This document shows positions 15,943 through 24,578 of a stretch of 64,000 bases of DNA, piece after piece. Position numbers and translations under genes: made by a program. The notes under the pieces were generated by a model that was not told the DNA's origin, made no database searches, and was given only the letters and a program-made list of their open reading frames with translations. Each line of letters opens with the position of its first letter. Position 1 is the stretch's first letter. The stretch spans positions 124,001 to 188,000 of the forward strand of contig NZ_FNJM01000002.1 of the NCBI RefSeq assembly GCF_900104115.1, read 5' to 3'. Origin of the DNA: Clostridium gasigenes (GTDB lineage: Bacteria > Bacillota > Clostridia > Clostridiales > Clostridiaceae).

Positions 15943-17334
15943 TTAAAATCCGTTATTTTTTGAAACCTCTTTCATCCAGTGTCCTGATTTTTTGATGGTT
16001 TTTTCTTTAGTTTCTAAATCTAGTGATATAAACCCATATCTATTTTTATATGCATTATTCCATGACCAACAATCAATTGGTGTCCATAAATGATATCCAA
16101 AGCAGTTTGTTCCAGCTTCAATACCTTTATGTAACCACTTTAAATGATCTGTAATAAACTCTATTCTATAATCATCTTCTATTATTCCTTCAGCATTTTT
16201 AAACTTTGATTCTCCTTCTACTCCCATTCCATTTTCTGAAACATACCATGGTATATTTTTATAATTATCTCTTATGTTAATTGCCACATCATACATAGCT
16301 TCAGGGTATATTTCCCATCCTCTATGTGGATTTATTCTTTTTCCTGGCATATCGTATCTTTCAAAATACTTCTCTGGCATCCATCCATTAATTTTATCAA
16401 ATTCAATTTCTCTTGCCATTATACGTGATGGTTGGTAGTAGTTAACCCCTAGGTAATCTACTGTATTTTCTTTTATTATATTATTTTCCTCTTCGTTGCA
16501 CTCCCACATAACATTATCTTTTTTAAATATTTCAACTAATTTCTCTGGGAAAGTTCCATGTACCGCTGGGTCTAGGAACATTCTATTAAAGAACATATCT
16601 GCAATATTTGAGGCTTTTATATCTTCTTCTGAATTACTTCTTGGGTATGATGGTGTAAGGTTTAATATTGTAGATATTTTTCCACCATTTTTATCACACC
16701 CAAGGTCTCTAAATTCTTTAATTGCCTTTGCTGAAGCTAACGCTAAATTATAAGAAGCTTGCACTGCTCTCTTTCCATTAACAACACATGGATAATGGTG
16801 TTTATATAAATATTGACCTTCAATTATAACTATAGGCTCATTGAATGTTGCCCAATGTTTAACTCTATCACTAAACAGTTCAAATGCTTTTCTTGCAAAC
16901 TTGGCAAATAAATCTACAACATGTTTTGATTCCCATCCATTATACTTTTCATATAATTCTACTGGTAAATCAAAATGATGTAAATTCATAACAGGTGTAA
17001 TTCCAAGGCTTAAGCATTTGTCTATTACAGCATTATAAAATCTAACGCCATCTTTATCTACCTCGCAGGTTTCTAAATCTTTTATAAGTCTTGTCCATTG
17101 CATCGAAGTCCTAAAAGAATTTAAGCCTATCTCTTTTAACATTTCTAAATCTGATTCATAACTATTATAAAAATTTGATGCTACATTTGGTCCTACCTCA
17201 TTAAAAAACTTATTAGGCTCTATATCAAACCAATAATCAAATACATTTTTATGAGGCTTATTAAACCTACCTTCACATTGTGGACCTGATGTTGCAGCTC
17301 CCCACCAAAAGTCTTTTGGAAAAATCTTATTCAT
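15943..17334 (-). CDS. Glycoside hydrolase family 1 enzyme
   Basis: 463 residues, the usual GH1 length, no signal peptide. N-terminus FPKDFWWGAATSGPQCEG is typical. The acid/base is Glu166 in TFNEP and the nucleophile Glu367 in YVSENG. GH1 members act on beta-glucosides, 6-phospho-beta-glucosides or beta-mannosides. No PTS lies in this locus, and the neighbours degrade N-glycans, so cleavage of Man-beta-1,4-GlcNAc is an attractive inference; the sequence alone does not settle it. GGAGG 7 bases before ATG. Two hairpins separate it from the binding protein gene upstream, so its expression may be reduced relative to that gene. Confidence 0.85.
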   Translation of the reverse strand: MNKIFPKDFWWGAATSGPQCEGRFNKPHKNVFDYWFDIEPNKFFNEVGPNVASNFYNSYESDLEMLKEIGLNSFRTSMQWTRLIKDLETCEVDKDGVRFYNAVIDKCLSLGITPVMNLHHFDLPVELYEKYNGWESKHVVDLFAKFARKAFELFSDRVKHWATFNEPIVIIEGQYLYKHHYPCVVNGKRAVQASYNLALASAKAIKEFRDLGCDKNGGKISTILNLTPSYPRSNSEEDIKASNIADMFFNRMFLDPAVHGTFPEKLVEIFKKDNVMWECNEEENNIIKENTVDYLGVNYYQPSRIMAREIEFDKINGWMPEKYFERYDMPGKRINPHRGWEIYPEAMYDVAINIRDNYKNIPWYVSENGMGVEGESKFKNAEGIIEDDYRIEFITDHLKWLHKGIEAGTNCFGYHLWTPIDCWSWNNAYKNRYGFISLDLETKEKTIKKSGHWMKEVSKNNGF

Positions 17335-17406
17335 ATGCTTACCTCCATATTGGTTAATAATTTAAATTTTCTAATCTATATACCTTTCTATTAGTGATTT
17401 GAAAGA

Positions 17407-17438
17407 AAATAATAGACTAGCAAATTTGTCTATTATTT
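17407..17438. repeat. AT-rich palindrome (AATAATAGAC family)
   Basis: AAATAATAGAC and GTCTATTATTT with a TAGC-containing loop, close to the arms of the larger palindrome at 52540-52587. Lies between the binding protein and GH1 genes. Confidence 0.5.
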
Positions 17439-17458
17439 ATTTTTTCATAACTTATATA

Positions 17459-17494
17459 AAAACAAACTCTACGTAAACACATAGAGTTTGTTTT
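17459..17494 (-). terminator. Terminator or attenuator after the binding protein gene
   Basis: Minus strand stem AAACAAACTCTA / TAGAGTTTGTTT followed by TTATA, 14 bases after the stop. Such hairpins often set an excess of binding protein over downstream gene products. Confidence 0.75.
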
Positions 17495-17508
17495 CTTTTG
17501 CTATATTT

Positions 17509-18948
17509 CTACTTAGTCTTTTTCCATTCATCTATTTGTGTTTGCATTTCTGCTATAACCTTATCTAATCCTTGTTCTTTTAACTTATTATTTAATTTTC
17601 CTAAGTATTCGTCAATATCAACTGATCCACTATACAGTGTTGCTTTAAATTCTTCTAAAACATTATTTACAGCTGCTATTTCATTACTTACTTTTGATGT
17701 ATCAAATTTAAACCCTAAAGCTGGTGAACTCTTTGCTGAATTATTAAATGCTCTAAATTCATCCCATTTAGTTAATGGTTCATTACTTAAAACATCTGTA
17801 ATAAATAAGTTTCCTAATGTGTAATATCCAACTTCATAGTTCTTTCTGTTAGCTTCTATTAATTCAATTTGACCTTCTCCCATTTTGTTATAATGAGTAC
17901 CTTCAATACCGTAGTTTAATAAATTTCTTAATTCTTTATCAGTATTTAAAAGGTTTAAGAATTCTACTGATTTTTCTTTATTTTTAGAGTTACTTGATAC
18001 TGCTATCATTGATCCTGTTGTTGATCCATTTGTTATAAATGAATCCATAATTGGAGTTGCTACTACTTCATATTTTAAATCTTTAGACCAAAGAATTTCT
18101 GCGTAAGGTTGTCCGTCACCTTTAGTTGCAAATCTCTTAATTGATTTATCATCTTGAGCTGTAGCTGAATCTGCATTTATATATCCTAATTTATAATATT
18201 TTCTTAAAGTTTCTAAATCTTTCTTCATTTGATCTGTTTCAAACATATTTTTTATAGTTAAAGTATCATCTCCATGTTCCACTCCAATTGGATCAACTAA
18301 TTGATCAAAGTATTGTGGTCCGGAGAACCCCTTAGTTATATATAAAGGTACTATATTTGGTTCATTTTCTTTTATAACTTTTAACCACGGTTCTAAATCT
18401 TGCAAGGTATGAAGTTCTTTATATGGTATATTATACTTATCTATATATTCTTTAGTAAATACCCACATTGGAGCTGTTGATATTTCTTTTTGGTTAGGTA
18501 CTGCATATATTTTTCCATCAATAGTTGCTCCATCCCAAAATCTTTGGTCTATTGCAGCCTTCATATCTTTGCCTGTTGTTTCTAAATATTCATTTAATTC
18601 TAAGAAACCACCTTTTCTAGCATTACCCAAATAATCTCCAGCCCATGAGCATGTAAATCCTAAATCAAAGTTTTCTCCAGAGTTTATTATAACGCCCATC
18701 TTTTGTGTATAATCTCCATAATCAATAAATTGCATATCTATAGTTACATTCATTTTATCTAATAAATATTTATTTGCTTCTTCTTGTACTACTTGTAAAT
18801 CCTTAGGTTCTGCACCAATTGTGTACCACTTTAGTTTAACAGGTTCATCACTCTTACTTCCTGACGTAGATCCACTGCAACCAGTAAATATACTTGCTGA
18901 CATAATTCCACAAGCAGCCAAGGCTATTAATTTTTTAACTTTTTTCAT
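17509..18948 (-). CDS. ABC transporter substrate-binding lipoprotein (LplA/YtcQ-like)
   Basis: About 479 residues from MKKVKKLIALAACGIMSASI, with the lipobox FTGC giving lipidated Cys24. The length and C-terminal part fit the large binding proteins (family 1, DUF3502-type C-terminus) that partner LplB/LplC permeases and YesMN regulators. It should capture released N-glycans outside the membrane. An upstream ATG in frame lacks a ribosome site; the chosen start has GGGGGAGG 7 bases before it. It is separated from the permeases by the GH38 gene and has its own promoter and cre-like site. Confidence 0.9.
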   Translation of the reverse strand: MKKVKKLIALAACGIMSASIFTGCSGSTSGSKSDEPVKLKWYTIGAEPKDLQVVQEEANKYLLDKMNVTIDMQFIDYGDYTQKMGVIINSGENFDLGFTCSWAGDYLGNARKGGFLELNEYLETTGKDMKAAIDQRFWDGATIDGKIYAVPNQKEISTAPMWVFTKEYIDKYNIPYKELHTLQDLEPWLKVIKENEPNIVPLYITKGFSGPQYFDQLVDPIGVEHGDDTLTIKNMFETDQMKKDLETLRKYYKLGYINADSATAQDDKSIKRFATKGDGQPYAEILWSKDLKYEVVATPIMDSFITNGSTTGSMIAVSSNSKNKEKSVEFLNLLNTDKELRNLLNYGIEGTHYNKMGEGQIELIEANRKNYEVGYYTLGNLFITDVLSNEPLTKWDEFRAFNNSAKSSPALGFKFDTSKVSNEIAAVNNVLEEFKATLYSGSVDIDEYLGKLNNKLKEQGLDKVIAEMQTQIDEWKKTK

Positions 18949-18980
18949 TTTATAGTCCTCCCCCTTATTTTTAAACGTTT

Positions 18981-19005
18981 TAATAACGTTTACAAGATAA
19001 TTATA
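18981..19005 (-). promoter_or_regulatory. Promoter with cre-like site before the binding protein gene
   Basis: TATAAT on the minus strand (19000-19005) is followed directly by TGTAAACGTTATTA (18981-18994), which fits the CcpA cre consensus at all but one position. A second AAACGTTT half lies at 18972-18979. No good -35 box, so an activator may be needed. A site just past the -10 box implies carbon catabolite repression. Confidence 0.55.
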
Positions 19006-19103
19006 ATGCATATTTTTATGCTTTTATAGTGAACTTTTTTAATATTTAGTCTATTAATTCTATATAGTTTCCACACCAGTTATGAAAATAATCCCTTACA
19101 AAT

Positions 19104-19129
19104 GGAGGACGCGTTTCACGCGCGCCCCC
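19104..19129. other. GC-rich hairpin between GH38 and binding protein genes
   Basis: GGAGGACGCG and CGCGCGCCCCC arms with a TTTCA loop, allowing a bulge. It lies 19 bases after the mannosidase stop. There is no U run, so it may protect the upstream mRNA 3' end or mark a processing site rather than terminate. Confidence 0.5.
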
Positions 19130-19147
19130 TTGTACATTAAACTTATA

Positions 19148-22100
19148 CTATTTTAACTTAACTTTAAATGTTAATATTTCATATGGCTTAATTGTAAAGT
19201 CAATTTTATTTCCAGTTGCATTAATAGTTTCTAAATCTCTTTCCATTAAGTTACATTCACATATTTCTTCAATATCTTTAAAGAATTCTAATGTAGCATT
19301 TGTTCTCTTATTATGGAATTCGTACATTCTTACTATTAAGTGGTCTGTATCTTCAGCCTTTTTAACAACTTCTATAATAATATTATTTTTATTTACATTA
19401 ACTAAGCTTATATTTTCTGCAAGCTTACCTGCATGGGCTTCTTCAACCTTAGTGTATAAAGGTACATTTAGCTCATATGCTCTTTGAGTTGTATCTGCTT
19501 CTTTCCAAGTTCCAACATGACTGTATAGTGAATAAGTGAAGTAATGTTCTTCTTTATCAGCTGATGGGTTTGGATCTGAAGTTGATTTAAGTAAGGTTAA
19601 TCTCATATTACCTTCTTTAATATCATGTCCATATTTACTATTGTTAAGGATTGATACTCCAAAATCTCCTTCTGAAATATCTGCCCATTTGTGAGCGCAA
19701 ACCTCAAAGCTTGCAACTTCCCATGAAGTGTTATTATGAGTTGGTCTTGTAACATTTCCATATTGTATTTCAAAAGTTGCTTCTGAAGCATTTGTATCAA
19801 TTGGGAATGCTGCCTTTAATAATATATTTTCTTCTTTCCAATCAATATATGTGTCAAAATCAATTCTTCCAAGGTCATTATATACATAAATTTTTTGTAT
19901 AATAATTGATTCTAAGAACTTTCTTTCAATCTTTAAAGTACTTCTTACAGGACCTTCTTCTATAACTTCAATATTTTCTATATTATCTATTTTCCACATT
20001 TTCTCTTTGTAATATATATCTATATCCCAGTTATCAAAGCACATAGGTTTATCTTCAAATGCTTGAATTTCATTTCCTATAGCTCCATTTTTTAAAATTT
20101 CTCTATTTGCTGCTTTATCAATAAATGATATTATTTGTCCCTTATCATCAAACTTAACTGCAAAGAACTTATTTTCTCCACCATTAACAGTTAAACTTAC
20201 TTTTTCTTCACTAATTTTGCTAGCCTCAACTATTTTAAAAGTTGTATATCCATTAGCTGGGATGTTAGTTGCAAAGAATATGGCCTTATTATCAGCTATT
20301 CTTTGACACACTATTTCTTTTCCATTATTATCTACTACTGCTGGGTTTATTATATCTGCTGGCACTTCAAATGTAGCTATATCATTTCTTTCAAATCCTA
20401 AAGTATTTGATACAACAACGCTTCTATCTTTTATATTTATTTTAGAAGCTAGATATTCTACACCCTCATTAACTAATTTAGTTCCATTTTCAAGTAAAGC
20501 TTTATATTCAACTTCAGTTACATCATAAACTTCCTTAATTGAAGACCCTGGTATTATATCATGGAATTGATTTAATAAAACTGTTTCCCATGAATCTCTT
20601 ATGCTGTTATATGGATAGTTTTTCCCTCCTAACATTGCAAGTGAATTTATCTTTTCCGCGGATGTATATATGTTTTCACAAGCTCTGTTATCTCTCTTAT
20701 TTCTAGCCATTGAAGTATATGTTCCTCTATGGTATTCAAGATATAATTCTCCAACCCATTTTGGTAACTTTTTATTTTCTCCAACTTTTTCTTCTAATCT
20801 CTTAAAGTAATCTAATGATGTTCCCATTTTAACTCTTGGAGCTCCTGGGATACCTTTAGCTAATCTTCTTCCATTTTCAAGCATTTCTAAAGTAGCACCA
20901 CCGCCACCATCTCCCCATCCAAATGAAACTAAAACATCATTATTTATGTTTTTATTTTGGTATCTTCTCCAAGATCCCATTATTGCATCTGGTTGAATGT
21001 GTCCATTATAAGTTGTGAAGTGAGATTCTTTTTCTTGTCCTGGCCCTGTTGTAGTTATAAAGTGAGTTAATACTTCAGTTCCATCAATTCCCTGCCACCT
21101 GAATGTGTCATTTGGGATTTTATTAAATTGATTCCAAGCTATTTTTGTTGTCATAAAATAATTTACATCAGATTTCTTTAATATTTGAGGTATTGCTGCA
21201 GAGTAACCAAATACATCTGGTAACCAAAGTATTTCATTATCAACATTAAACTCTTCTTTAAAGAATCTTTTACCATGTAATATTTGTCTTACCAAAGATT
21301 CTCCAGATGTTACGTTACAATCAGCTTCAAGCCACATAGCTCCTTCTGGTTCCCAAACTCCTTCTACAATTTTCTCCTTAACTTTCTTATAAAGCTTTGG
21401 ATGATCTTCTTTTAAGAATTTGTAAAGTTGAGGTTGTGATGACATAAACACATACTCTGGATATTCTTCCATTAACTTAAGAACTGTTGAGAAACTTCTC
21501 TCAACCTTTTCTCTTGTTTGTGCAACTGTCCATAACCAAGCAACATCTATATGAGTGTGTCCAACACAAGTAGCAATAACATCTTCATGTCCACATAATG
21601 CTCCATAAAACTTCTCATTTAAATAATCGTTTGTAATAATTACACTTTCATCATATTCCTTTGATTTTGGGCGTCTCAAATCAATTAAGTTTATAGCATC
21701 ATTTAAAACTGTTATCATATCTATTCTGTTTTTATCTTCTTTATCTAACTCCTTGCAAACTCCAACTGGTACTTTCAAGTTGAAATATAGCTCTCTTGCA
21801 GCCATATCTATTACTACTAATTTACCATGTAATGTAGCTTTCTTATCTGCAAGCATTCCTGCATATGCATGTAAATCTATTATATATATTGTGCCAGCTA
21901 CTGCATTATGAGTTAATATAACTTCTCTATGATTTATATCAACACCTTGTATTTGTTCTCCGTTAACATATACACTAAATTGTGGATTTGTTGCATCCCA
22001 TCCTTCATAAAAGGTATGGAAGTGTAATGCTATAGTTTCTCCCTCAAAGTTTTTTGGAACTTCTACTTCACATTTAAACCAACCATGACAATCCTTACCA

Positions 22101-22279
22101 CCCCAAAGGTCTTCTGTTTTAAATTCTCTCCAGCCATCAGCTGGAGCTTCTTTAATTCCATCTATATTATGATAATTTCCATCTATATACATATATTTTT
22201 CAAGTTTAATCGCATCTCTATATACATGCTTCGCTATTTCCTCACAAGTTTTTTCAATTCTTTCTAATAAATAATACAT
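19148..22279 (-). CDS. Alpha-mannosidase, GH38
   Basis: 1043 residues, no signal peptide, so cytoplasmic. A beta-sandwich N-terminal region (about 1-225) precedes the catalytic domain. Zinc ligands lie in GHTHIDVAWLW (His241, His243, Asp245), the nucleophile is Asp355 in WLPDVFGY, and further metal-site residues lie in the HDIIPGSS segment. The C-terminal beta-rich domains are typical of the bacterial GH38 enzymes that trim alpha-mannose from N-glycans. It sits between the permeases and binding protein of the importer. A decayed partial copy lies at 10757-11131. GAGGTG before ATG. Confidence 0.94.
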   Translation of the reverse strand: MYYLLERIEKTCEEIAKHVYRDAIKLEKYMYIDGNYHNIDGIKEAPADGWREFKTEDLWGGKDCHGWFKCEVEVPKNFEGETIALHFHTFYEGWDATNPQFSVYVNGEQIQGVDINHREVILTHNAVAGTIYIIDLHAYAGMLADKKATLHGKLVVIDMAARELYFNLKVPVGVCKELDKEDKNRIDMITVLNDAINLIDLRRPKSKEYDESVIITNDYLNEKFYGALCGHEDVIATCVGHTHIDVAWLWTVAQTREKVERSFSTVLKLMEEYPEYVFMSSQPQLYKFLKEDHPKLYKKVKEKIVEGVWEPEGAMWLEADCNVTSGESLVRQILHGKRFFKEEFNVDNEILWLPDVFGYSAAIPQILKKSDVNYFMTTKIAWNQFNKIPNDTFRWQGIDGTEVLTHFITTTGPGQEKESHFTTYNGHIQPDAIMGSWRRYQNKNINNDVLVSFGWGDGGGGATLEMLENGRRLAKGIPGAPRVKMGTSLDYFKRLEEKVGENKKLPKWVGELYLEYHRGTYTSMARNKRDNRACENIYTSAEKINSLAMLGGKNYPYNSIRDSWETVLLNQFHDIIPGSSIKEVYDVTEVEYKALLENGTKLVNEGVEYLASKINIKDRSVVVSNTLGFERNDIATFEVPADIINPAVVDNNGKEIVCQRIADNKAIFFATNIPANGYTTFKIVEASKISEEKVSLTVNGGENKFFAVKFDDKGQIISFIDKAANREILKNGAIGNEIQAFEDKPMCFDNWDIDIYYKEKMWKIDNIENIEVIEEGPVRSTLKIERKFLESIIIQKIYVYNDLGRIDFDTYIDWKEENILLKAAFPIDTNASEATFEIQYGNVTRPTHNNTSWEVASFEVCAHKWADISEGDFGVSILNNSKYGHDIKEGNMRLTLLKSTSDPNPSADKEEHYFTYSLYSHVGTWKEADTTQRAYELNVPLYTKVEEAHAGKLAENISLVNVNKNNIIIEVVKKAEDTDHLIVRMYEFHNKRTNATLEFFKDIEEICECNLMERDLETINATGNKIDFTIKPYEILTFKVKLK

Positions 22280-22341
22280 AATTATACACCTCTTATATTC
22301 TTATATTTTTGTTTATTCTTATTAATTTACAGTTGAAATTT

Positions 22342-23310
22342 TTACTCTTTTACTGCCCCAATAGTTAATCCTCCAACAAAATATTTTTGGAAGAATGGAT
22401 AAGCAAATAAAATTGGTAATGTAGTTATTACTACTATAGCCATTTTAGCCGTTTCTTTTGGCATTTTACTAGCAGCTTCAATTGCTCCAGTTCCCATAGT
22501 TGTTGCATTATTTGCCAAGAACTCCATAGAAGTTTCCATCCTTACAAGTAAATACTGCAACGGTATCAGGCTGTTATCATCAATATATAACATAGCATTA
22601 AACCAATCATTCCAGAATCCAAGTGTTAAAAATAACCCTATAGTTGCAATCCCAGGCACTGATATAGGTAAAACTACTTTTATAAATGTTACCCACTCTG
22701 ATGCTCCATCAATTTTTGCAGCTTCCACAATTGCATCTGGTACTGTTGTTTTGAAAAATGTCCTAAGTATTATTATATTAAATGAACTTACACATATAGG
22801 AAGTATAAGTGCTAATATATTATCCTTTAATCCTAAACACCTTGTAACTACCAAGTAAGAAGCCACCATCCCACCTGAGAATAACATTGGTATAAATATT
22901 AACTTTGTAAAGAATTTTCTATAAATAAAACTCTTTCTTGATAGCGCATATGCGTATGTTGACATTATTGCAAGACCAAGTAAAGTTCCACTTATAGTTA
23001 CTATTATAGTTATTCCATATGCTGTGGTTATTTGACTACTTGATGTGAAAATATATTTATAAGCCTCTAAACTCCATTCATCTGGCCAAAATTTATATCC
23101 ATTAATTAGAAGTGATTGCTCACTTGTTAATGAAATTATAAGCACAAATATAAATGGTATTATAGCTATAGCTGCTAAAATAGCAAAGAATATATTTAAT
23201 CCTACATTTGTCCCTCTTGATACTGAATTAAATCTACTTACCTCCTCTACTGGCTTTTTACTTTTTCTTTTTTTCTTAAATATTGGTTTCCTATTTGATA
23301 GCTCTAACAT
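22342..23310 (-). CDS. ABC transporter permease (LplC/YtcP-like)
   Basis: About 322 residues with six membrane segments. The inner-membrane signature EAAKIDGASEWVTFIKVVLP is the EAA loop that contacts the ATPase. The charged N-terminal tail and the C-terminal PFFQKYFVGGLTIGAVKE are typical of the MalG/LplC branch. I start at the ATG with AAAGGTGGG upstream; a GTG four codons earlier overlaps that site. No ATPase gene lies in the locus, so a shared MsmK-type ATPase is expected. Confidence 0.92.
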   Translation of the reverse strand: MLELSNRKPIFKKKRKSKKPVEEVSRFNSVSRGTNVGLNIFFAILAAIAIIPFIFVLIISLTSEQSLLINGYKFWPDEWSLEAYKYIFTSSSQITTAYGITIIVTISGTLLGLAIMSTYAYALSRKSFIYRKFFTKLIFIPMLFSGGMVASYLVVTRCLGLKDNILALILPICVSSFNIIILRTFFKTTVPDAIVEAAKIDGASEWVTFIKVVLPISVPGIATIGLFLTLGFWNDWFNAMLYIDDNSLIPLQYLLVRMETSMEFLANNATTMGTGAIEAASKMPKETAKMAIVVITTLPILFAYPFFQKYFVGGLTIGAVKE

Positions 23311-23330
23311 AACGTGTCCCACCTTTCTTT

Positions 23331-24290
23331 CTAGAAGAATGCATTATCATTATCAATTTTTCTAACTATTCCGTTTGTTACTAGTATTAATACAAGACCT
23401 ACAACTGATTGGTATAATCCCGCAGCTGAACTCATTCCTATATTCCCTAAGTTCATAAGCCCTCTATATACATAAGTATCTATAACATTTGTTACAGGGA
23501 ATAATGCCCCTGAGTTTTTAGGTAGATTATAGAATAATCCCATATCCCCTCTAAACATTCCTCCAACTGAAGTTATAAACATTATTATTAATATTGGTTT
23601 TAATAATGGAATTGTTATGAATTTTATTTGTTGCCACTTAGTAGCTCCATCAATCATAGCTGCTTCATAATAGGTTTTGTCTATACCACATATCGCTGCT
23701 AGATAAACAACTGTTCCATAACCCATAGCTTTCCATTGACTCATAAATATTATTATAAATGGCCAGTATTTAGGTTCTGTGTACCAGGATACTGTATCCA
23801 TACCAAGGTTTGTTAATATTCCATTTACGAAACCTTGTCCCGGGCTTAAGAAAGCATATAAGAAATAACTAACTACAACCCATGATAAAAAATATGGCAG
23901 AAACATTGCACTTTGATAAAACTTTGCTGCTCTTTTATTTAAAATTTCTTTTAGTAGTATGGCTAATGTTACTGGTATGGCTAGTCCAAGTACTATAAAT
24001 ACCAGATTATATGCAACTGTGTTCCTCGTTATAAGCCATGCATCACTACTTTGGAATAAGAATTTGAAGTTATCAAGACCTACCCACTTGCTCGTTATTA
24101 AACTTTGCATGAACCCACCATTTATTTTCCAATCCTTAAATGCTACTATAACTCCAAACATTGGTAAATATGCGAATATTAAAAACCAAAGTGCTCCTGG
24201 AACTGTCAACAATAGAAGTTCTCTATTTTCTTTTATTTTTTTTAATTTTGATTTTTTATTAACTTTAATTATCTCTACATTTTTATTCAT
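23331..24290 (-). CDS. ABC transporter permease (LplB-like)
   Basis: 319 residues, six membrane segments after a lysine-rich N-terminus. The EAA loop is YEAAMIDGATKWQQIKFITI. LplB/MalF branch, first gene of the importer operon, about 20 bases before its partner permease. AAGGAG before ATG. A cre-like site and TATAAT lie just upstream. Confidence 0.92.
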   Translation of the reverse strand: MNKNVEIIKVNKKSKLKKIKENRELLLLTVPGALWFLIFAYLPMFGVIVAFKDWKINGGFMQSLITSKWVGLDNFKFLFQSSDAWLITRNTVAYNLVFIVLGLAIPVTLAILLKEILNKRAAKFYQSAMFLPYFLSWVVVSYFLYAFLSPGQGFVNGILTNLGMDTVSWYTEPKYWPFIIIFMSQWKAMGYGTVVYLAAICGIDKTYYEAAMIDGATKWQQIKFITIPLLKPILIIMFITSVGGMFRGDMGLFYNLPKNSGALFPVTNVIDTYVYRGLMNLGNIGMSSAAGLYQSVVGLVLILVTNGIVRKIDNDNAFF

Positions 24291-24321
24291 ATTATCACTC
24301 GCTCCTTTATATATTCTTCTT

Positions 24322-24343
24322 TGTAAACGTTTCTTTTATTATA
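24322..24343 (-). promoter_or_regulatory. Promoter region with cre-like site before the permease genes
   Basis: TATAAT on the minus strand (24338-24343), followed by AAGAAACGTTTACA (24322-24335), half of which matches a cre site and the palindrome AAACGTTT. The -35 region is poor, fitting activation by the YesN-type regulator encoded upstream. Confidence 0.45.
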
Positions 24344-24451
24344 TAAAATATATCACACCCAACCCGGTCTTTTAAAGTTGATTTTTTTTAGGTTTAGTGT
24401 ATAAATTAGATATTTATTATTTGTTTAGAAATAACTCATCTAATTTTCCAC

Positions 24452-24476
24452 AAAAAAAAACTCCTGTTAGGGAGCG
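24452..24476 (-). terminator. Possible terminator after the response regulator gene
   Basis: Minus strand GCTCCCTAACAGGAG followed by nine T. The stem is only 4-5 pairs, but the T run is strong. It lies about 100 bases after the yesN stop. Confidence 0.5.
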
Positions 24477-24537
24477 TAAAATAAATAACTAGTCAAAGAT
24501 TCTTAGGCTTTTTGGCCCTGCCCGCCTTTGGTGTGTA
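24475..24537. repeat. Interspersed repeat with GC-rich core, copy 3
   Basis: AAAATAAATAACTAGTCAAA, then TTTTTGGCCCTGCCCGCC and TTTGGTGTG. Third copy of the family at 252-329 and 6798-6858, with some drift. It lies between yesN and the permease promoter. Confidence 0.6.
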
Positions 24538-24578
24538 ATAGACAAGGAAGTAAATTTAGTTATTAATTTTACTATTCC

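Noticed and set aside
19603..19800. 65-codon frame within the mannosidase gene
   Set aside because: Same-strand out-of-frame reading inside a conserved gene.
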